Shown here in pieces: positions 1-9,580 of a stretch of DNA of 64,000 nucleotides; the stretch's first letter is position 1, and the number at the start of each line of letters is the position of its first letter. The stretch lies in NCBI RefSeq assembly GCF_000261365.1, contig NZ_AJVC01000001.1:62001-126000 (forward strand), given 5' to 3'. The notes beneath the pieces are model-generated. The model ran no database searches. It had not been told where the DNA came from and saw only the letters and a list, made by a program, of their open reading frames with translations. Source of the DNA: Herbaspirillum sp. GW103. Its GTDB lineage: Bacteria; Pseudomonadota; Gammaproteobacteria; Burkholderiales; Burkholderiaceae_D. The translations under genes and the position numbers were made by a program.

Positions 1-272
1 ATGCGCTGGCCGCAACCGATGCGGTCGAAGATGTCCAGCGTGCGCTTGGCAAAGCAGATCGCCCGCGAGCCGGTGGAGAGCGTATCGTCGTCATCGACCA
101 GCACGACGCGAATGCCCTGCCGTGCGAGGTCGATGGCGGTCACCAGCCCGACCGGGCCGGCGCCGACGACGACCACCGGATGCACGGCGGCGCCGGCGGG
201 TCTGGTTTGCTCCGGGCAGGGCTGATAGCTGAAACGTTGCTGCTGATAATCAATGGCTGGGCTGGGGTTCAT
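1..272 (-). CDS. FAD-dependent aromatic monooxygenase, N-terminal part (cut by window edge)
   Basis: Only the first 90 or so residues are inside the window. About 30 residues in there is a hydrophobic strand followed by the dinucleotide-binding motif GAGPVGL, then an acidic stretch VLVDDDDTLSTGSRA. This is the FAD-binding start of the class A flavoprotein monooxygenases (phenol hydroxylase, MhpA and TfdB type), which hydroxylate aromatic rings with NAD(P)H and oxygen. The gene lies 54 bases downstream of the metallo-beta-lactamase-fold gene on the same strand, so the two probably form one catabolic operon. The substrate cannot be told from this fragment. Confidence 0.85.
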   Translation of the reverse strand, partial: MNPSPAIDYQQQRFSYQPCPEQTRPAGAAVHPVVVVGAGPVGLVTAIDLARQGIRVVLVDDDDTLSTGSRAICFAKRTLDIFDRIGCGQR

Positions 273-326
273 GGCCGGTCTCCTCGCTGTTCTTTTCTCT
301 TCTGACTGCGGGCGCTTGCGGTGCGC

Positions 327-1286
327 TCAGGCTTGCAGTGCGGCCCACATTTCCTTGTCGCGTTCTGCCGTCCAGATGCGCGGATGGGTGATGCCGGAGG
401 CCTCGTCATAGGCCCGCGTGACATCGAAGGGCAGGCAGTGTTCATAGATGAAGACCTGGCCGAACCTGGGATCCATCAACTTGCGGGTGTGCGCCATGGC
501 CTCCTTGAGCCCCATCTTGCCGGCCACGGCTTCGCGCCCTGCGCGCAGCAGGGTGGAGACGAAATCCCTGGTATAGGCGATGGCCTGCGTGACCTGCTCG
601 CGCCCTTGCAGCGCCGGCCCGCGGCCGGGGACCAGGGCTTCCGGTTGCAGGGCCGCCAGGGCATCGAGCGTGGCCGGCCAGGGTTCCAGCTGGGCATCGC
701 CGCAGTAGCAGGCGGCGTCGTATTCCACCAGATCGCCCGAGAACAGCACCTTCTGACCGGGGATCCACACCACCGTATCGCCCTTCGTGTGACCAGGGCC
801 GAGATGGGCGATCTTCACTTCCAGCTGACCCATGAAGATCGTCATTTCCTTCTCGAAGACCATGGTCGGCCAGGTCAGGCCGGGCACCGTTTCCACCCCG
901 GCGAACAGGCGCGGGAAGCGCTCGATCTCGGACTTCATGTCGGCCTCGCCACGCTCGACGATCATCTCGTAGGTACCGCGACTGGCGATGACCTGCTCGC
1001 CGCCTTCCTTGAAATAGGCCGAGGCGCCCAGCACGCGCACGGCGTGGTAGTGCGTCAGCACCACGTACTTGATGGGCAGGTCGGTCACGCTGCGGATGCG
1101 CGCGATCAGGTCCTGCGCCATGGCCGGGGTGGCGGTGGTGTCGATGACCATCACGCTGTCGTCGCCGATGATGACGCCGGAGTTGGGATCGCCCTCGGCG
1201 GTGTACGCGTAGGCGTTTTCCGAGATGCGTTCAAAGGTGATCTTCTTGGCGTCGAGATCCGCCTGGGATGCAAAAGCCTTGGCCAT
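327..1286 (-). CDS. MBL-fold metallo-hydrolase with degenerate second metal site
   Basis: A 319-residue protein with the metallo-beta-lactamase layout: THYHAVR where HxHxDH is expected, then LGPGHTKGD, then FSGDLVEYD. The first two His, the middle His and the bridging Asp are present. The Asp-His pair of the first motif is Val-Arg, and the usual late His (GHG) is Arg in VPGRGP, so the three second-site ligands appear lost. The start at 1286 (MAKAFAS) is preferred over upstream codons because a GAGG sequence precedes it. It sits upstream of the FAD monooxygenase and divergent from two IclR regulators. It probably acts in the same aromatic pathway, but the reaction is unknown. Confidence 0.85.
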   Translation of the reverse strand: MAKAFASQADLDAKKITFERISENAYAYTAEGDPNSGVIIGDDSVMVIDTTATPAMAQDLIARIRSVTDLPIKYVVLTHYHAVRVLGASAYFKEGGEQVIASRGTYEMIVERGEADMKSEIERFPRLFAGVETVPGLTWPTMVFEKEMTIFMGQLEVKIAHLGPGHTKGDTVVWIPGQKVLFSGDLVEYDAACYCGDAQLEPWPATLDALAALQPEALVPGRGPALQGREQVTQAIAYTRDFVSTLLRAGREAVAGKMGLKEAMAHTRKLMDPRFGQVFIYEHCLPFDVTRAYDEASGITHPRIWTAERDKEMWAALQA

Positions 1287-1625
1287 GTCTGCCTCGTTCT
1301 GGTTCGTTGGGTGGGGACGCGGCTGGACATGGCGTGTGCCATCGGGGGAGTCTCCGTCCAACCCGTCTTGGATCAATGCGGGTCAAATCTTGTTGTTGTT
1401 GCCTGCGACAAGCAGGTTGATCGCATCTTAGTCAGCGCGTTTTGATTAGTCAATAGCAAATACGCTTGTCAGGAGTTAATTGACGTTTTCTGCACCATGA
1501 CGTGGAGGATGTCTTGCCGGACGGGAGTTGGATTAGAATCCAGGGTCTCGTATCGCAGGGCAGCCGGACGCGCAGCAATGCTTGTCGCTGCCATTGCCCG
1601 TCATCAGAAACCTTGGAATCATCGG
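1287..1625. promoter_or_regulatory. Divergent control region between MBL operon and iclR pair
   Basis: This 339-base gap separates two diverging transcription units. Its middle is AT-richer (about 1435-1480) and holds a short dyad with TTGA and TCAA arms near 1443-1454, the right size for a regulator site. A TTGACG sequence near 1480 could be a -35 element. No convincing complete promoter or long operator was found. An IclR operator is expected here from the gene arrangement. Confidence 0.35.
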
Positions 1626-2426
1626 ATGAGCGCATCCCCCGTCAAGACACAACGCGGCATCCAGAGCGTGGAGGTGGCCGGGCGCCTGTTGCAGGCGCTG
1701 GCCCAGGCGCGCCAGCCATTGCCGCTGGTGGCGCTGGCGGCTGCGGCCGAATTGTCCTCGGCGCAAGCCCATACCTACCTGGTGAGTCTGCTCAGGCTGG
1801 GCCTGATCAAACGCACCCCCGGCGAGGGCTACTATGAATCCGGCCCGCTGGCCCTGCGTTTGGGCATGGCGCGGCTGGCCCGGGAACCGGCCTATCGCCA
1901 GGCCTTGCCGCAGGTCCGTCAACTGAGCCAGGAGACCGGCCTGAGCGTGGCGGTCACCCTGCCCACGCCGGCCGGCCCGACCATCGTGCATTACGCCCAT
2001 GCCGGCAAGCCACTGCACGTGAACCTGCATGTGGGCACCGTCATGGCCCTCTCGGAAACCGCCACCGGACGCACCTACTGCGCCTTTACCCCACATGCCG
2101 ACTGGCAGGCTCTGTGGGAGGCGCAGCATCCCGCCCAGCCGAAGGGCCGGCTCAAGCATGTCCAGCAAGAACTCGATGCCATCCGCAAGCGCGGCATGGA
2201 GCGCGCGGTCGACCTGCCCAGTCCGGGCGTGAGCAGTCTGTGCATGCCCTTGCTGGATGCACGGCAGCAGTTGCTGCTGCTGGTGACCGTGATCGGGCCC
2301 AGTGGTGTCATCGATACCGGCTGGCGCGGCGTGGTAGCGCGCCAGTTGCGCAGCTGCATCGAGGCCATCGCGGTCACGCTGGCGGCTGCAGAACAGACCG
2401 ATGAGGAAGGGGAGTTTGTCCCATGA
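1626..2426 (+). CDS. IclR-family transcriptional regulator (first of a tandem pair)
   Basis: A 266-residue regulator. The N-terminal 70 residues match the IclR winged helix (RGIQSVEVAGRLLQAL, the typical family opening), followed by an effector-binding domain with conserved elements such as ATGRTYCA and the C-terminal VTVIGPSG. The start at 1626 (MSASPVKTQ) gives a normal IclR length; upstream in-frame codons would add an arginine-rich tail with no family match. Its stop overlaps the start of the next iclR gene by four bases. It is divergent from the MBL and monooxygenase genes, which it probably controls in response to an aromatic or organic acid. Confidence 0.9.
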   Translation: MSASPVKTQRGIQSVEVAGRLLQALAQARQPLPLVALAAAAELSSAQAHTYLVSLLRLGLIKRTPGEGYYESGPLALRLGMARLAREPAYRQALPQVRQLSQETGLSVAVTLPTPAGPTIVHYAHAGKPLHVNLHVGTVMALSETATGRTYCAFTPHADWQALWEAQHPAQPKGRLKHVQQELDAIRKRGMERAVDLPSPGVSSLCMPLLDARQQLLLLVTVIGPSGVIDTGWRGVVARQLRSCIEAIAVTLAAAEQTDEEGEFVP

Positions 2427-3283
2427 AGAGTACGCCGCACGCCTTGACCACGGTGGAGGGCGATCAGGAAGGTGAGCGCAGTCAGCGCGGTATCCAGTCG
2501 CTCGACAGCACCGGCGCCCTGCTCGATGCCTTGCTGGAAGCCGGACGGCCGCTCCCGCTGGGCGACCTGGCCAGACTGGCCGGGATGCCGGCAGCCAAGG
2601 CCTTTCCGCACCTGGTGAGTCTGCAGAAGATCGGTTTGCTGGCGCGCGATGCCCAGGGCAGTTTCTTCCCTGGTACGCTTTCGCTGGAACTGGGGCTGGC
2701 GGCCCTGCAGCGACTCTCGCCCCTGCGTGAGGCTGAGGCCGAGGTGGCTCCGCTGGCCCAGGCCACGGGCCTTTCGGTGGCGCTGGCCGTGGTCGGGCCG
2801 TTGGGCCCGACGGTAGTGCGGCTGGAGGAATCTTCGCGACCGCAGCACGTAAGCCTGCGCATCGGTACGGTGCTGTCGATGGTACATACCGCCATTGGAC
2901 GTGTGTGTGCCGCACACCTGCCATCAGACATGCTGGCCGGTGCGCTGGCCATGGATGCGATCCGCATGGAAGGCGCCCATCCCGACAGCGTCTGCCATGC
3001 CGATGGCAACCTGCGCCACGACTACGCCGAACGGCTGCGCCAGATCCGCCTGCAGGCCATGGACCAGGCGCTGGGGCGACCGGTGCCGGGGATCCATACC
3101 CTGGCTGCGCCGGTATTCAATCACGCCGGACAACTGGCGCTGGTGATGGCCGTCATGGGCAGCAGCGGCAGCTTTGATACGGCCATCGAGGGCGAGGTGG
3201 CACAGCTGCTGCGGGCGGCAGCCCATACCGTGTCATGGCGCCTGGGCGCCTTCGAACAGGCTGCGCCGATGGCGCCCGAATAG
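2423..3283 (+). CDS. IclR-family transcriptional regulator (second of a tandem pair)
   Basis: A 286-residue IclR protein beginning with an ATG that overlaps the previous stop (ATGA), so translation is probably coupled. It has the same plan as its neighbour: an RGIQSLDSTGALLDALLE opening, a helix-turn-helix to about residue 85, then an effector domain ending in VMAVMGSSGSF. The two proteins look like diverged duplicates and may form hetero-oligomers or recognise different ligands. It ends shortly before the convergent histidine kinase gene. Confidence 0.9.
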   Translation: MKSTPHALTTVEGDQEGERSQRGIQSLDSTGALLDALLEAGRPLPLGDLARLAGMPAAKAFPHLVSLQKIGLLARDAQGSFFPGTLSLELGLAALQRLSPLREAEAEVAPLAQATGLSVALAVVGPLGPTVVRLEESSRPQHVSLRIGTVLSMVHTAIGRVCAAHLPSDMLAGALAMDAIRMEGAHPDSVCHADGNLRHDYAERLRQIRLQAMDQALGRPVPGIHTLAAPVFNHAGQLALVMAVMGSSGSFDTAIEGEVAQLLRAAAHTVSWRLGAFEQAAPMAPE

Positions 3284-3334
3284 GCGTTAGGATCGTATAT
3301 ATCGTTTATATAATTTATATTGTTGATTTTTTTT

Positions 3335-6292
3335 TCATTCTGACATGGTGCGGCTCTCCAGGATCTCCTGGACGCGCCGCGCCAGCGTGTCCATCTTGAA
3401 CGGCTTGGTCAGCAGCTGCATGCCGCAGGGGAGATGCCCGTTGCCGAAGGCGGCGTTTTCGGCATAGCCGGTAATGAAGAGCACTTGCAGCTGTGGCCGC
3501 GTCGCCCGGGCTGCATCGGCCACCTGGCGACCGTTGAGCCCGCCAGGCAGTCCTACATCGGTAATGAGCAGGTCGATACGGGCAGCCGAATGCAGGATGC
3601 GCAGCGCCGCAGGGCCATCGTCGGCCTGCAGGGTGGTATAGCCGGCCTCGTTGAGCACCTCCGCCGCCAGCAGGCGGATCGGGGCTTCATCGTCAACCAC
3701 CAGGACCACTTCACCACTGCCGGACGCTGCGGGGGCGTCGGTGAGTTCGGCTTCCTCGGTGGGGATCTCATCCTGATGGCGCGGCAGGTAGATGGAGACC
3801 GTACTGCCCTGGCCGACTTCCGAATACAACCGCACCTGCCCGCCTGATTGGCGCGCGAAGCCGTACACCATGGACAGGCCCAAGCCGGTGCCTTCACCGA
3901 GGGGCTTGGTGGTGAAGAAGGGATCGAAGGCCCGCGCCAGCACGTCTGGCGGCATGCCCGTGCCGTTGTCGGTGACCGAGACGCAGACATACTGACCCGG
4001 TGCCAGGTCGCGCTCCTGCGCCCATGTACCCTCGAGCCACTTGTTGGCGGTCTCGATGGTCAGACGTCCGCCCTCGGGCATGGCATCGCGAGCATTGATG
4101 CACAGGTTCAGCAGGGCGCTTTCCAGTTGCGGTCCGTCCACGAAGGTCGGCCACAGGGCAACTGCCGTGACCACTTCCAGCGAGATGGACGGACCGATGG
4201 TGCGGCGGATCAGTTCTTCCATGCCGCCAATGAGGGCGTTGACGCTGGTGGCGCGCGGTGCCAGGGTCTGCCGCCGCGCAAAGGCCAGCAGCCGCTGCGT
4301 GAGCGAAGCCGCGCGTTGCGCGCTGCGCGCGGCCAGGTCGATATAGCGGAACAACTCGTCGCCGCGCCCCTGCACCAGCCGCACCCGCATCAGGTCCAGG
4401 CTGCCGGTGATGCCTCCCAGCAGGTTGTTGAAGTCATGTGCCAGGCCCCCTGTCAACTGGCCGATGGCCTCGATCTTCTGTGAATGGCGCAAGGCTTCCT
4501 CGGTGGCCATCAGTTCTCTGGTGCGGGCGCTGACTTCCGCTTCCAGCGATTCATTGATCTCGCGTAGTCGTGCTTCGCTGGCGGCCAGCGCCTGCTGGTT
4601 GCGGATACGCTCGAAGGCGGCGCGGGTCTGCTGGCTGACTTCACGAACCAGGTTCAGTTCGTTGTCGGTCCAGGTGCGCGGCACATTGCTGCTCACGTGC
4701 ACAATGCCTACCAGTTCGCCCCCTTCAATGAGTGGCACATCCATGTAGGACGCCATGCCGCAGGCCAGGTGCTCCTCTTTCAGAGCGGCCGCGCGCGCAT
4801 CGCTGGCGACATCGCCGACCAATACCACGCTACGGCTACGCCAGGCCTGCGCCAGTCGCCGTTCATCATGCAGGGCCAGGGCAGCGACGGTGCCGTCTTC
4901 CGGATGGAACGTCCACTGGCCCAGCTCGTCGACCTGCTGCGCAGGTCCCAGCGACTTGTAGCTGACCCAGCGTGCCGTCAGGGCCTCGCCGATGACGTGG
5001 GCCGCTGCGCTGGCGATGGCGCCCAGCGATTCGGCTGCGCGGATCGCCTCGGCCAGGCGGAACAGGGCGTGCTGGCGCGCCTCACTGTTCTTGCGCTCGG
5101 TGACGTCGCGGGTAGTCCCGGCCACCGCCTCGACTTCGCCATCCGGACCCAGCACCGGGAAGAGGATGTAGTCATAGATGCGCCGACCGAAGGTCCCGTT
5201 GAAGGGTACATCGCCGCGCACGGGGCGCTTGGTGGCGCGCACCTGTTCGATCTCGCGGCTGTGCATCTCGGCGTGCCAGGGCTCGTAGCCAAGTTCCAGG
5301 CAGTTCTTGCCGATGGCCTCATCCCAGGTCTTGCCCCACATCTGCAGCAAGACGCGGTTGGCGTAGGTGAACCGGTGATGGAGATCCCAGGCGTAGGCCA
5401 GGTCGGGAGTCGTGGAAAGGAATGTTTCGTAGAAGCGCCGACGTTGTTCGGATTCGCGCGTCAGGCGCGCCAGTTCGGCGATGGCTTGCTTCTGTACATG
5501 GATGTCGATGGAGGTGCCATACCAGTGCAGGACTTGTCGCCCCCCTGCATCCAGTTGCGGTTTGCCGCGTGTGAGGAACCAGCGGTATTGCCCGTGAGCA
5601 TCGCCGATGCGGTGCTCAATGGCCAACTCCTGGCAGGCGCTACGTGCTTCCTGCCAGGCCTGCAGGGTGTGCGACTGGTCCTCGGGGTGGATGTGGCGCG
5701 CGATCATGGCCTCCAGGTTGCCTAGCCCTTCGGGAGTGATCTCGCCGGTATGTTGGCGCCATTGGTCATTGATGAATTCGAGGCTGCCGTCGGCATCGGC
5801 TATCCAGACGATCTGGGCAATGGCGCTGGTCATCAGGCGAAAGCGCGTCTGGCTTTCGTGCAACATGTGGTCGATCCGCTGCTGCCGCTCTGGCAAGGGT
5901 GGGTGCAGGTCGGCCCGCAGGCTGACCGCAAGGCCGTGCGCCTGCCGACAGCAGATGACCTCATAGGGTCGCGCCTGTCCGGCCGGCGTATGTAAGCAGT
6001 GGCGGCTGTGGCCATCTTCGAGCGTGGCACGCAGGCAGGTTTCAAGATCACCGCCCGTCAGCGTCGGCCAGGCTTGCCAGAGGATGGCACCGAGTAGCCC
6101 GGCAGCGCCGCGCGAGGAGTCCCTCGGGGGTGGTGATGCCTCCAGCAGCGTGCGCGCTGCATCATCGATATAAACCAGGCGCCACTGTGCATCCACCGCA
6201 AAGTAGGCGGCGGGGAGGACGGCAGGGACGATGGCAACGGCGGATCCGGCGGCAGGCCACAAGGGATCGGCACGAGGGAAAAGCTCGGACAT
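3335..6292 (-). CDS. Hybrid sensor histidine kinase (PAS-PAS-PAS-GAF-HisKA-HATPase-REC)
   Basis: A 985-residue protein with no membrane segment, so probably a cytosolic sensor. In order it has a short PAS-like region, two clearer PAS domains (about residues 140-400), a GAF domain (about 420-570), a HisKA domain with the phospho-acceptor His near residue 619 in AHDFNN, an ATPase domain with DNGTGM and GTGLGLSM boxes, and a C-terminal receiver with VVDDE and the acceptor Asp near residue 912 in LLITDVG. The start at 6292 is chosen because upstream codons lack family character. No separate response regulator lies beside it, so output must go to a distant partner. The signal is unknown. Confidence 0.9.
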   Translation of the reverse strand: MSELFPRADPLWPAAGSAVAIVPAVLPAAYFAVDAQWRLVYIDDAARTLLEASPPPRDSSRGAAGLLGAILWQAWPTLTGGDLETCLRATLEDGHSRHCLHTPAGQARPYEVICCRQAHGLAVSLRADLHPPLPERQQRIDHMLHESQTRFRLMTSAIAQIVWIADADGSLEFINDQWRQHTGEITPEGLGNLEAMIARHIHPEDQSHTLQAWQEARSACQELAIEHRIGDAHGQYRWFLTRGKPQLDAGGRQVLHWYGTSIDIHVQKQAIAELARLTRESEQRRRFYETFLSTTPDLAYAWDLHHRFTYANRVLLQMWGKTWDEAIGKNCLELGYEPWHAEMHSREIEQVRATKRPVRGDVPFNGTFGRRIYDYILFPVLGPDGEVEAVAGTTRDVTERKNSEARQHALFRLAEAIRAAESLGAIASAAAHVIGEALTARWVSYKSLGPAQQVDELGQWTFHPEDGTVAALALHDERRLAQAWRSRSVVLVGDVASDARAAALKEEHLACGMASYMDVPLIEGGELVGIVHVSSNVPRTWTDNELNLVREVSQQTRAAFERIRNQQALAASEARLREINESLEAEVSARTRELMATEEALRHSQKIEAIGQLTGGLAHDFNNLLGGITGSLDLMRVRLVQGRGDELFRYIDLAARSAQRAASLTQRLLAFARRQTLAPRATSVNALIGGMEELIRRTIGPSISLEVVTAVALWPTFVDGPQLESALLNLCINARDAMPEGGRLTIETANKWLEGTWAQERDLAPGQYVCVSVTDNGTGMPPDVLARAFDPFFTTKPLGEGTGLGLSMVYGFARQSGGQVRLYSEVGQGSTVSIYLPRHQDEIPTEEAELTDAPAASGSGEVVLVVDDEAPIRLLAAEVLNEAGYTTLQADDGPAALRILHSAARIDLLITDVGLPGGLNGRQVADAARATRPQLQVLFITGYAENAAFGNGHLPCGMQLLTKPFKMDTLARRVQEILESRTMSE

Positions 6293-6629
6293 GGCGTACC
6301 TTGATTTCTGGTTACGCCCGATTGTAGATGAGCGTCTGTGAGGATGCTGTAGGACAAGCGCCCGTTTTGCGGCAGCCAACGGAAAAAGACCTGCGCAAGT
6401 TCCTCCCCGGCAATTGCTCGCCAGGGCCGGCTGAACGATGCGTTCCGGCTGTCTCCCTGGCGTCGCGCCATTACCCGGAAAGCGGGTTTACATCGGGCTT
6501 TTCCTGACTTTGCAGCAGCCCCGGCGCCCCTATAATCAATGCCCGGATGACAAATGGTTGCTTGGCTGATGCCCAGCCCTCATGACGCCCTGGTCGCGGC
6601 GGACAAGTTGAAAAGGCATAGAGCAAAGG
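6293..6629 (+). promoter_or_regulatory. Intergenic region with candidate promoter for the GGDEF-EAL gene
   Basis: This is a divergent gap. A perfect TATAAT occurs at 6531-6536 on the plus strand, with a weak TTTGCA about 16 bases upstream as a possible -35 element. Transcription would start about 85 bases before the ATG at 6630, which is preceded by AAAGG. Nothing else recognisable is in the gap. Confidence 0.45.
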
Positions 6630-8585
6630 ATGTCTGCTTCCTCATTGATGAACATGGTGCGCGCCTACTGGCGTGTCCATTACGATCAGCCCGAGCTGCT
6701 GATTGCGCAGTACCGCGCGTTCTCCGGCAAGATGCCGATGATGTATCTGATCCTGCTGATCAACAGCTGGGCACTGGCGCATACCTACTACCCGCTGGCC
6801 CCGCACTGGCTGACGCTGTATTTCCCGGCCGCGCTGACGGTCCTGTGCGTGACGCGCTTGAGTTTCTGGTGGCGCGGGCGCCACGTGGACCCGACCCCCG
6901 GCATGGCCGCCAGGGCGCTCAAGCGTACCAATTTCCTGGCAGCACCCATTGCGCTCAGTTTCTCGCTGTGGTCGGTGCTGATGTTTCCTTATGGCGACAG
7001 TTATGCCCAGGCCCATGTGGCGTTCTACATGGGCATCACCGTCATCTGCTGCATCTTCTGCCTGATGTACCTGCGCTCGGCGGCACTGTCGGTTGCGTTG
7101 ATCGTCAATGGCATCTTCACGGTCTTCTTCCTCGGCACGCATATTCCGACCTTCGTGGCCGCTGCCATGAACGTGGTACTGGTGACCATCGGCATGCTGG
7201 CCATCGTCAACAGCCATTACAACGATTTCACCCGGCTCATTGATGCGCAGGTCAGGACGGCGCTCCTGGGCAATGAGAACCTGCGTCTGGCCAACCTCGA
7301 TTCGCTCACGCAGATTCCCAATCGCCGCAAGTTCTTCGCCCAGCTCAACGAGATATGTACACGTGCCACCGCCAACGGGCAGCGCTTTGCCGTCGCCATT
7401 CTTGACCTCGATGGTTTCAAGGCCGTCAATGATCTGTATGGTCATACCCACGGTGACCAGCTGCTGGTGGAAGTGGGCCAGCGTCTGACAGCAGTGTGCC
7501 TGGACGAGCGCTTCCATCTGGCGCGCCTGGGTGGCGACGAGTTTGCCATCATCATCGATGCCGGCCTCAGCGATGAGGCCCTGACCGGTTTCGGGGATCG
7601 CATCTGCGCTGCGCTGCGCCGCCCCTTCGTGCTCTACAAGGCGACGGTGCAAATCGCTGCCTCGGTGGGCGTGGCCACCTTCCCCGACATGGCGGTTGAT
7701 GCGAGTTCGCTTTATGAACATGCCGACTATGCGCTGTATCAGGGCAAGCGCGAACGGCGCGGTACCGTCACGCTCTTTTCGGAGCAGGACAAGGCGCAGA
7801 TCCAGCGCAACGCCAACATCGAGCAGGCCTTGCGGCTGGCCGACTTTGATCGCGAACTGTCGGTATTCTTCCAGCCCATCGTAAGTCTGGAGGATGGCCG
7901 ACCGATCGCCTTCGAAGCCCTGGCGCGCTGGCACAGCGCGGTCAAGGGCGTGGTGGCGCCGGTCGAATTCATTCCCGCTGCCGAGCGCATGGGCATCATC
8001 AACCCGTTGAGCGTGATCCTGCTGAAGAAAGCCCTGCAGGCCGCAGTCACCTGGCCGTCCGCGATCCGCCTGTCGTTCAATCTCTCGGCCAACGACATCA
8101 ATACCAGCGAAGGCATGGAACAGATCGTGCAGGTGATCGCCAGCTCGGGGTTTTGTCCTGCGCGGCTGGATCTGGAAATCACCGAGACGGCCGTGTTGCA
8201 GGATCTGGAGAAATCACGCCAGCTGCTCAGTGCCGTGCGCAAGCTCGGCTGCGGTATCACGCTCGATGACTTCGGAACCGGTTATGCCAGCCTGAGCCAC
8301 CTGCATGCCTTGCCGCTGACGCGCATCAAGATCGACAAGAGTTTCGTCGCCGACATCGAACACAACGAGGTCAGCCACAAGATCGTGAAGTCATTGCTGG
8401 CGCTCACGCATGACATGCAGCTGACCTGCGTGGTGGAGGGCGTGGAAACATCCGCGCATCTGCAGAGCCTGCGCGAGCTCGGAGCGCTCTATGGCCAGGG
8501 CTACCTGTTCTCGGTACCGCTGGCGGCCGGCCAGGTCCAGCCCTGGATCGAGAACCGGTCGGCTGCCACACCTCAGCGCGGCTGA
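6630..8585 (+). CDS. Membrane-anchored GGDEF-EAL cyclic-di-GMP enzyme
   Basis: A 651-residue protein. Residues about 30-195 contain several hydrophobic segments (membrane sensor of a MASE-like type). They are followed by a GGDEF domain with intact GGDEF at residues 301-305 and an EAL domain with EAL at 429-431 and DDFGTGYASL later. Both catalytic signatures are present, so it could make and degrade cyclic di-GMP. No RxxD inhibition site precedes GGDEF. It is transcribed away from the hybrid histidine kinase, which may feed into the same signalling. Which activity dominates cannot be read from sequence. Confidence 0.93.
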   Translation: MSASSLMNMVRAYWRVHYDQPELLIAQYRAFSGKMPMMYLILLINSWALAHTYYPLAPHWLTLYFPAALTVLCVTRLSFWWRGRHVDPTPGMAARALKRTNFLAAPIALSFSLWSVLMFPYGDSYAQAHVAFYMGITVICCIFCLMYLRSAALSVALIVNGIFTVFFLGTHIPTFVAAAMNVVLVTIGMLAIVNSHYNDFTRLIDAQVRTALLGNENLRLANLDSLTQIPNRRKFFAQLNEICTRATANGQRFAVAILDLDGFKAVNDLYGHTHGDQLLVEVGQRLTAVCLDERFHLARLGGDEFAIIIDAGLSDEALTGFGDRICAALRRPFVLYKATVQIAASVGVATFPDMAVDASSLYEHADYALYQGKRERRGTVTLFSEQDKAQIQRNANIEQALRLADFDRELSVFFQPIVSLEDGRPIAFEALARWHSAVKGVVAPVEFIPAAERMGIINPLSVILLKKALQAAVTWPSAIRLSFNLSANDINTSEGMEQIVQVIASSGFCPARLDLEITETAVLQDLEKSRQLLSAVRKLGCGITLDDFGTGYASLSHLHALPLTRIKIDKSFVADIEHNEVSHKIVKSLLALTHDMQLTCVVEGVETSAHLQSLRELGALYGQGYLFSVPLAAGQVQPWIENRSAATPQRG

Positions 8586-8677
8586 CGCGCTGCGTTGGGG
8601 CGATCACGGCATGATGGTCCGTGCCGGATTCGCCCGCCATCATGGCGTCGGCAGGGTGCCGACAAGGCGTCTGAGGA

Positions 8678-9580
8678 TCAGGGCTGTTTGGCCTTGCGGT
8701 TCATCTCCGGATCGGCCGAGCCGATTTCCGCCCCCGTCAACGGTTCGCCATCCTGGGCCGAAGCGGTACGCGCGGCCATCTGGTCCAGCATGGCCTGTTC
8801 CTCCGCGCTCAGCTCGACGCTTGCCTGACCGTCGCCCCCGTCGACCGGTGTCAGGGCATCGGCGCCATCCAGACGCTCCCACTGCTTGCCGTCATTCCAC
8901 GGGCCGCTCTGTTCGCCGACGCCCTGCGAGAGATTGACGTAGACCTTGGAGAAGCGCGGATCGCCAGGCAGCTTTCCCGGCGGGAAGTTGGGATGGATGG
9001 CATAGAGCGCTTTTTCGAACGATTTCTGGTGTGCGATCTCGCGCGTCATCAGGAAGCCCAGCGCTTCTTTCACGCCCGGATCATCGGTCAGATTGATGAG
9101 CCGCTCATAGACGATCTTGGCGCGTGCTTCTGCGGCGATGTTGGAGCGCAGGTCGGCGGTCGGTTCGCCGATGGTATCGATGTAGGCGGCGCTCCATGGG
9201 ACCCCCGCCGAATTGACCAGTGGCGCGCCGGCCCCGTAGAGCACTTGCGTGATGTGGCTGTCGTTGCCGGCGCCGGTGATCTCCTTGTAGAGCATCCCTT
9301 CTTCTTCCACGCCTTCGGCCAGCTTTCCCTTGGCGCCCTTGTTGAGCATGACCACGATGTTGCCGATCACTTCGAGATGGCTTAGTTCTTCGGTGGCGAT
9401 ATCGAAGAGCATGTCCTTGCGGCCGGGATCATCCTCGGCAATGGCCTGGGTGAAGTAGCGGCAGGCAGCGGCCAGTTCGCCTTGCGGGCCGCCGAATTGT
9501 TCCAGCATCAGGTTGGCCAGCCCGGGATTGGGGCCGGCGACGCGTACCGTGTATTGCAGGCGCTTGTTGTGAGCGAACAT
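8678..9580 (-). CDS. Manganese (non-heme) catalase
   Basis: A 300-residue protein that dismutates hydrogen peroxide at a di-manganese centre. The ferritin-like four-helix core carries metal-ligand motifs such as EELSHLEVIG and REIAHQKSFEKAL, with an NDSHITQVLYG segment between, as in known Mn catalases. The start at 9580 (MFAHNKRLQ) has a strong AAGGAG seven bases upstream; a longer reading frame extends beyond it without homologous character. The acidic, Gln- and Ala-rich tail is typical. Nearby stress genes and a ZIP metal transporter fit a stationary-phase or oxidative-stress block. Confidence 0.95.
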   Translation of the reverse strand: MFAHNKRLQYTVRVAGPNPGLANLMLEQFGGPQGELAAACRYFTQAIAEDDPGRKDMLFDIATEELSHLEVIGNIVVMLNKGAKGKLAEGVEEEGMLYKEITGAGNDSHITQVLYGAGAPLVNSAGVPWSAAYIDTIGEPTADLRSNIAAEARAKIVYERLINLTDDPGVKEALGFLMTREIAHQKSFEKALYAIHPNFPPGKLPGDPRFSKVYVNLSQGVGEQSGPWNDGKQWERLDGADALTPVDGGDGQASVELSAEEQAMLDQMAARTASAQDGEPLTGAEIGSADPEMNRKAKQP

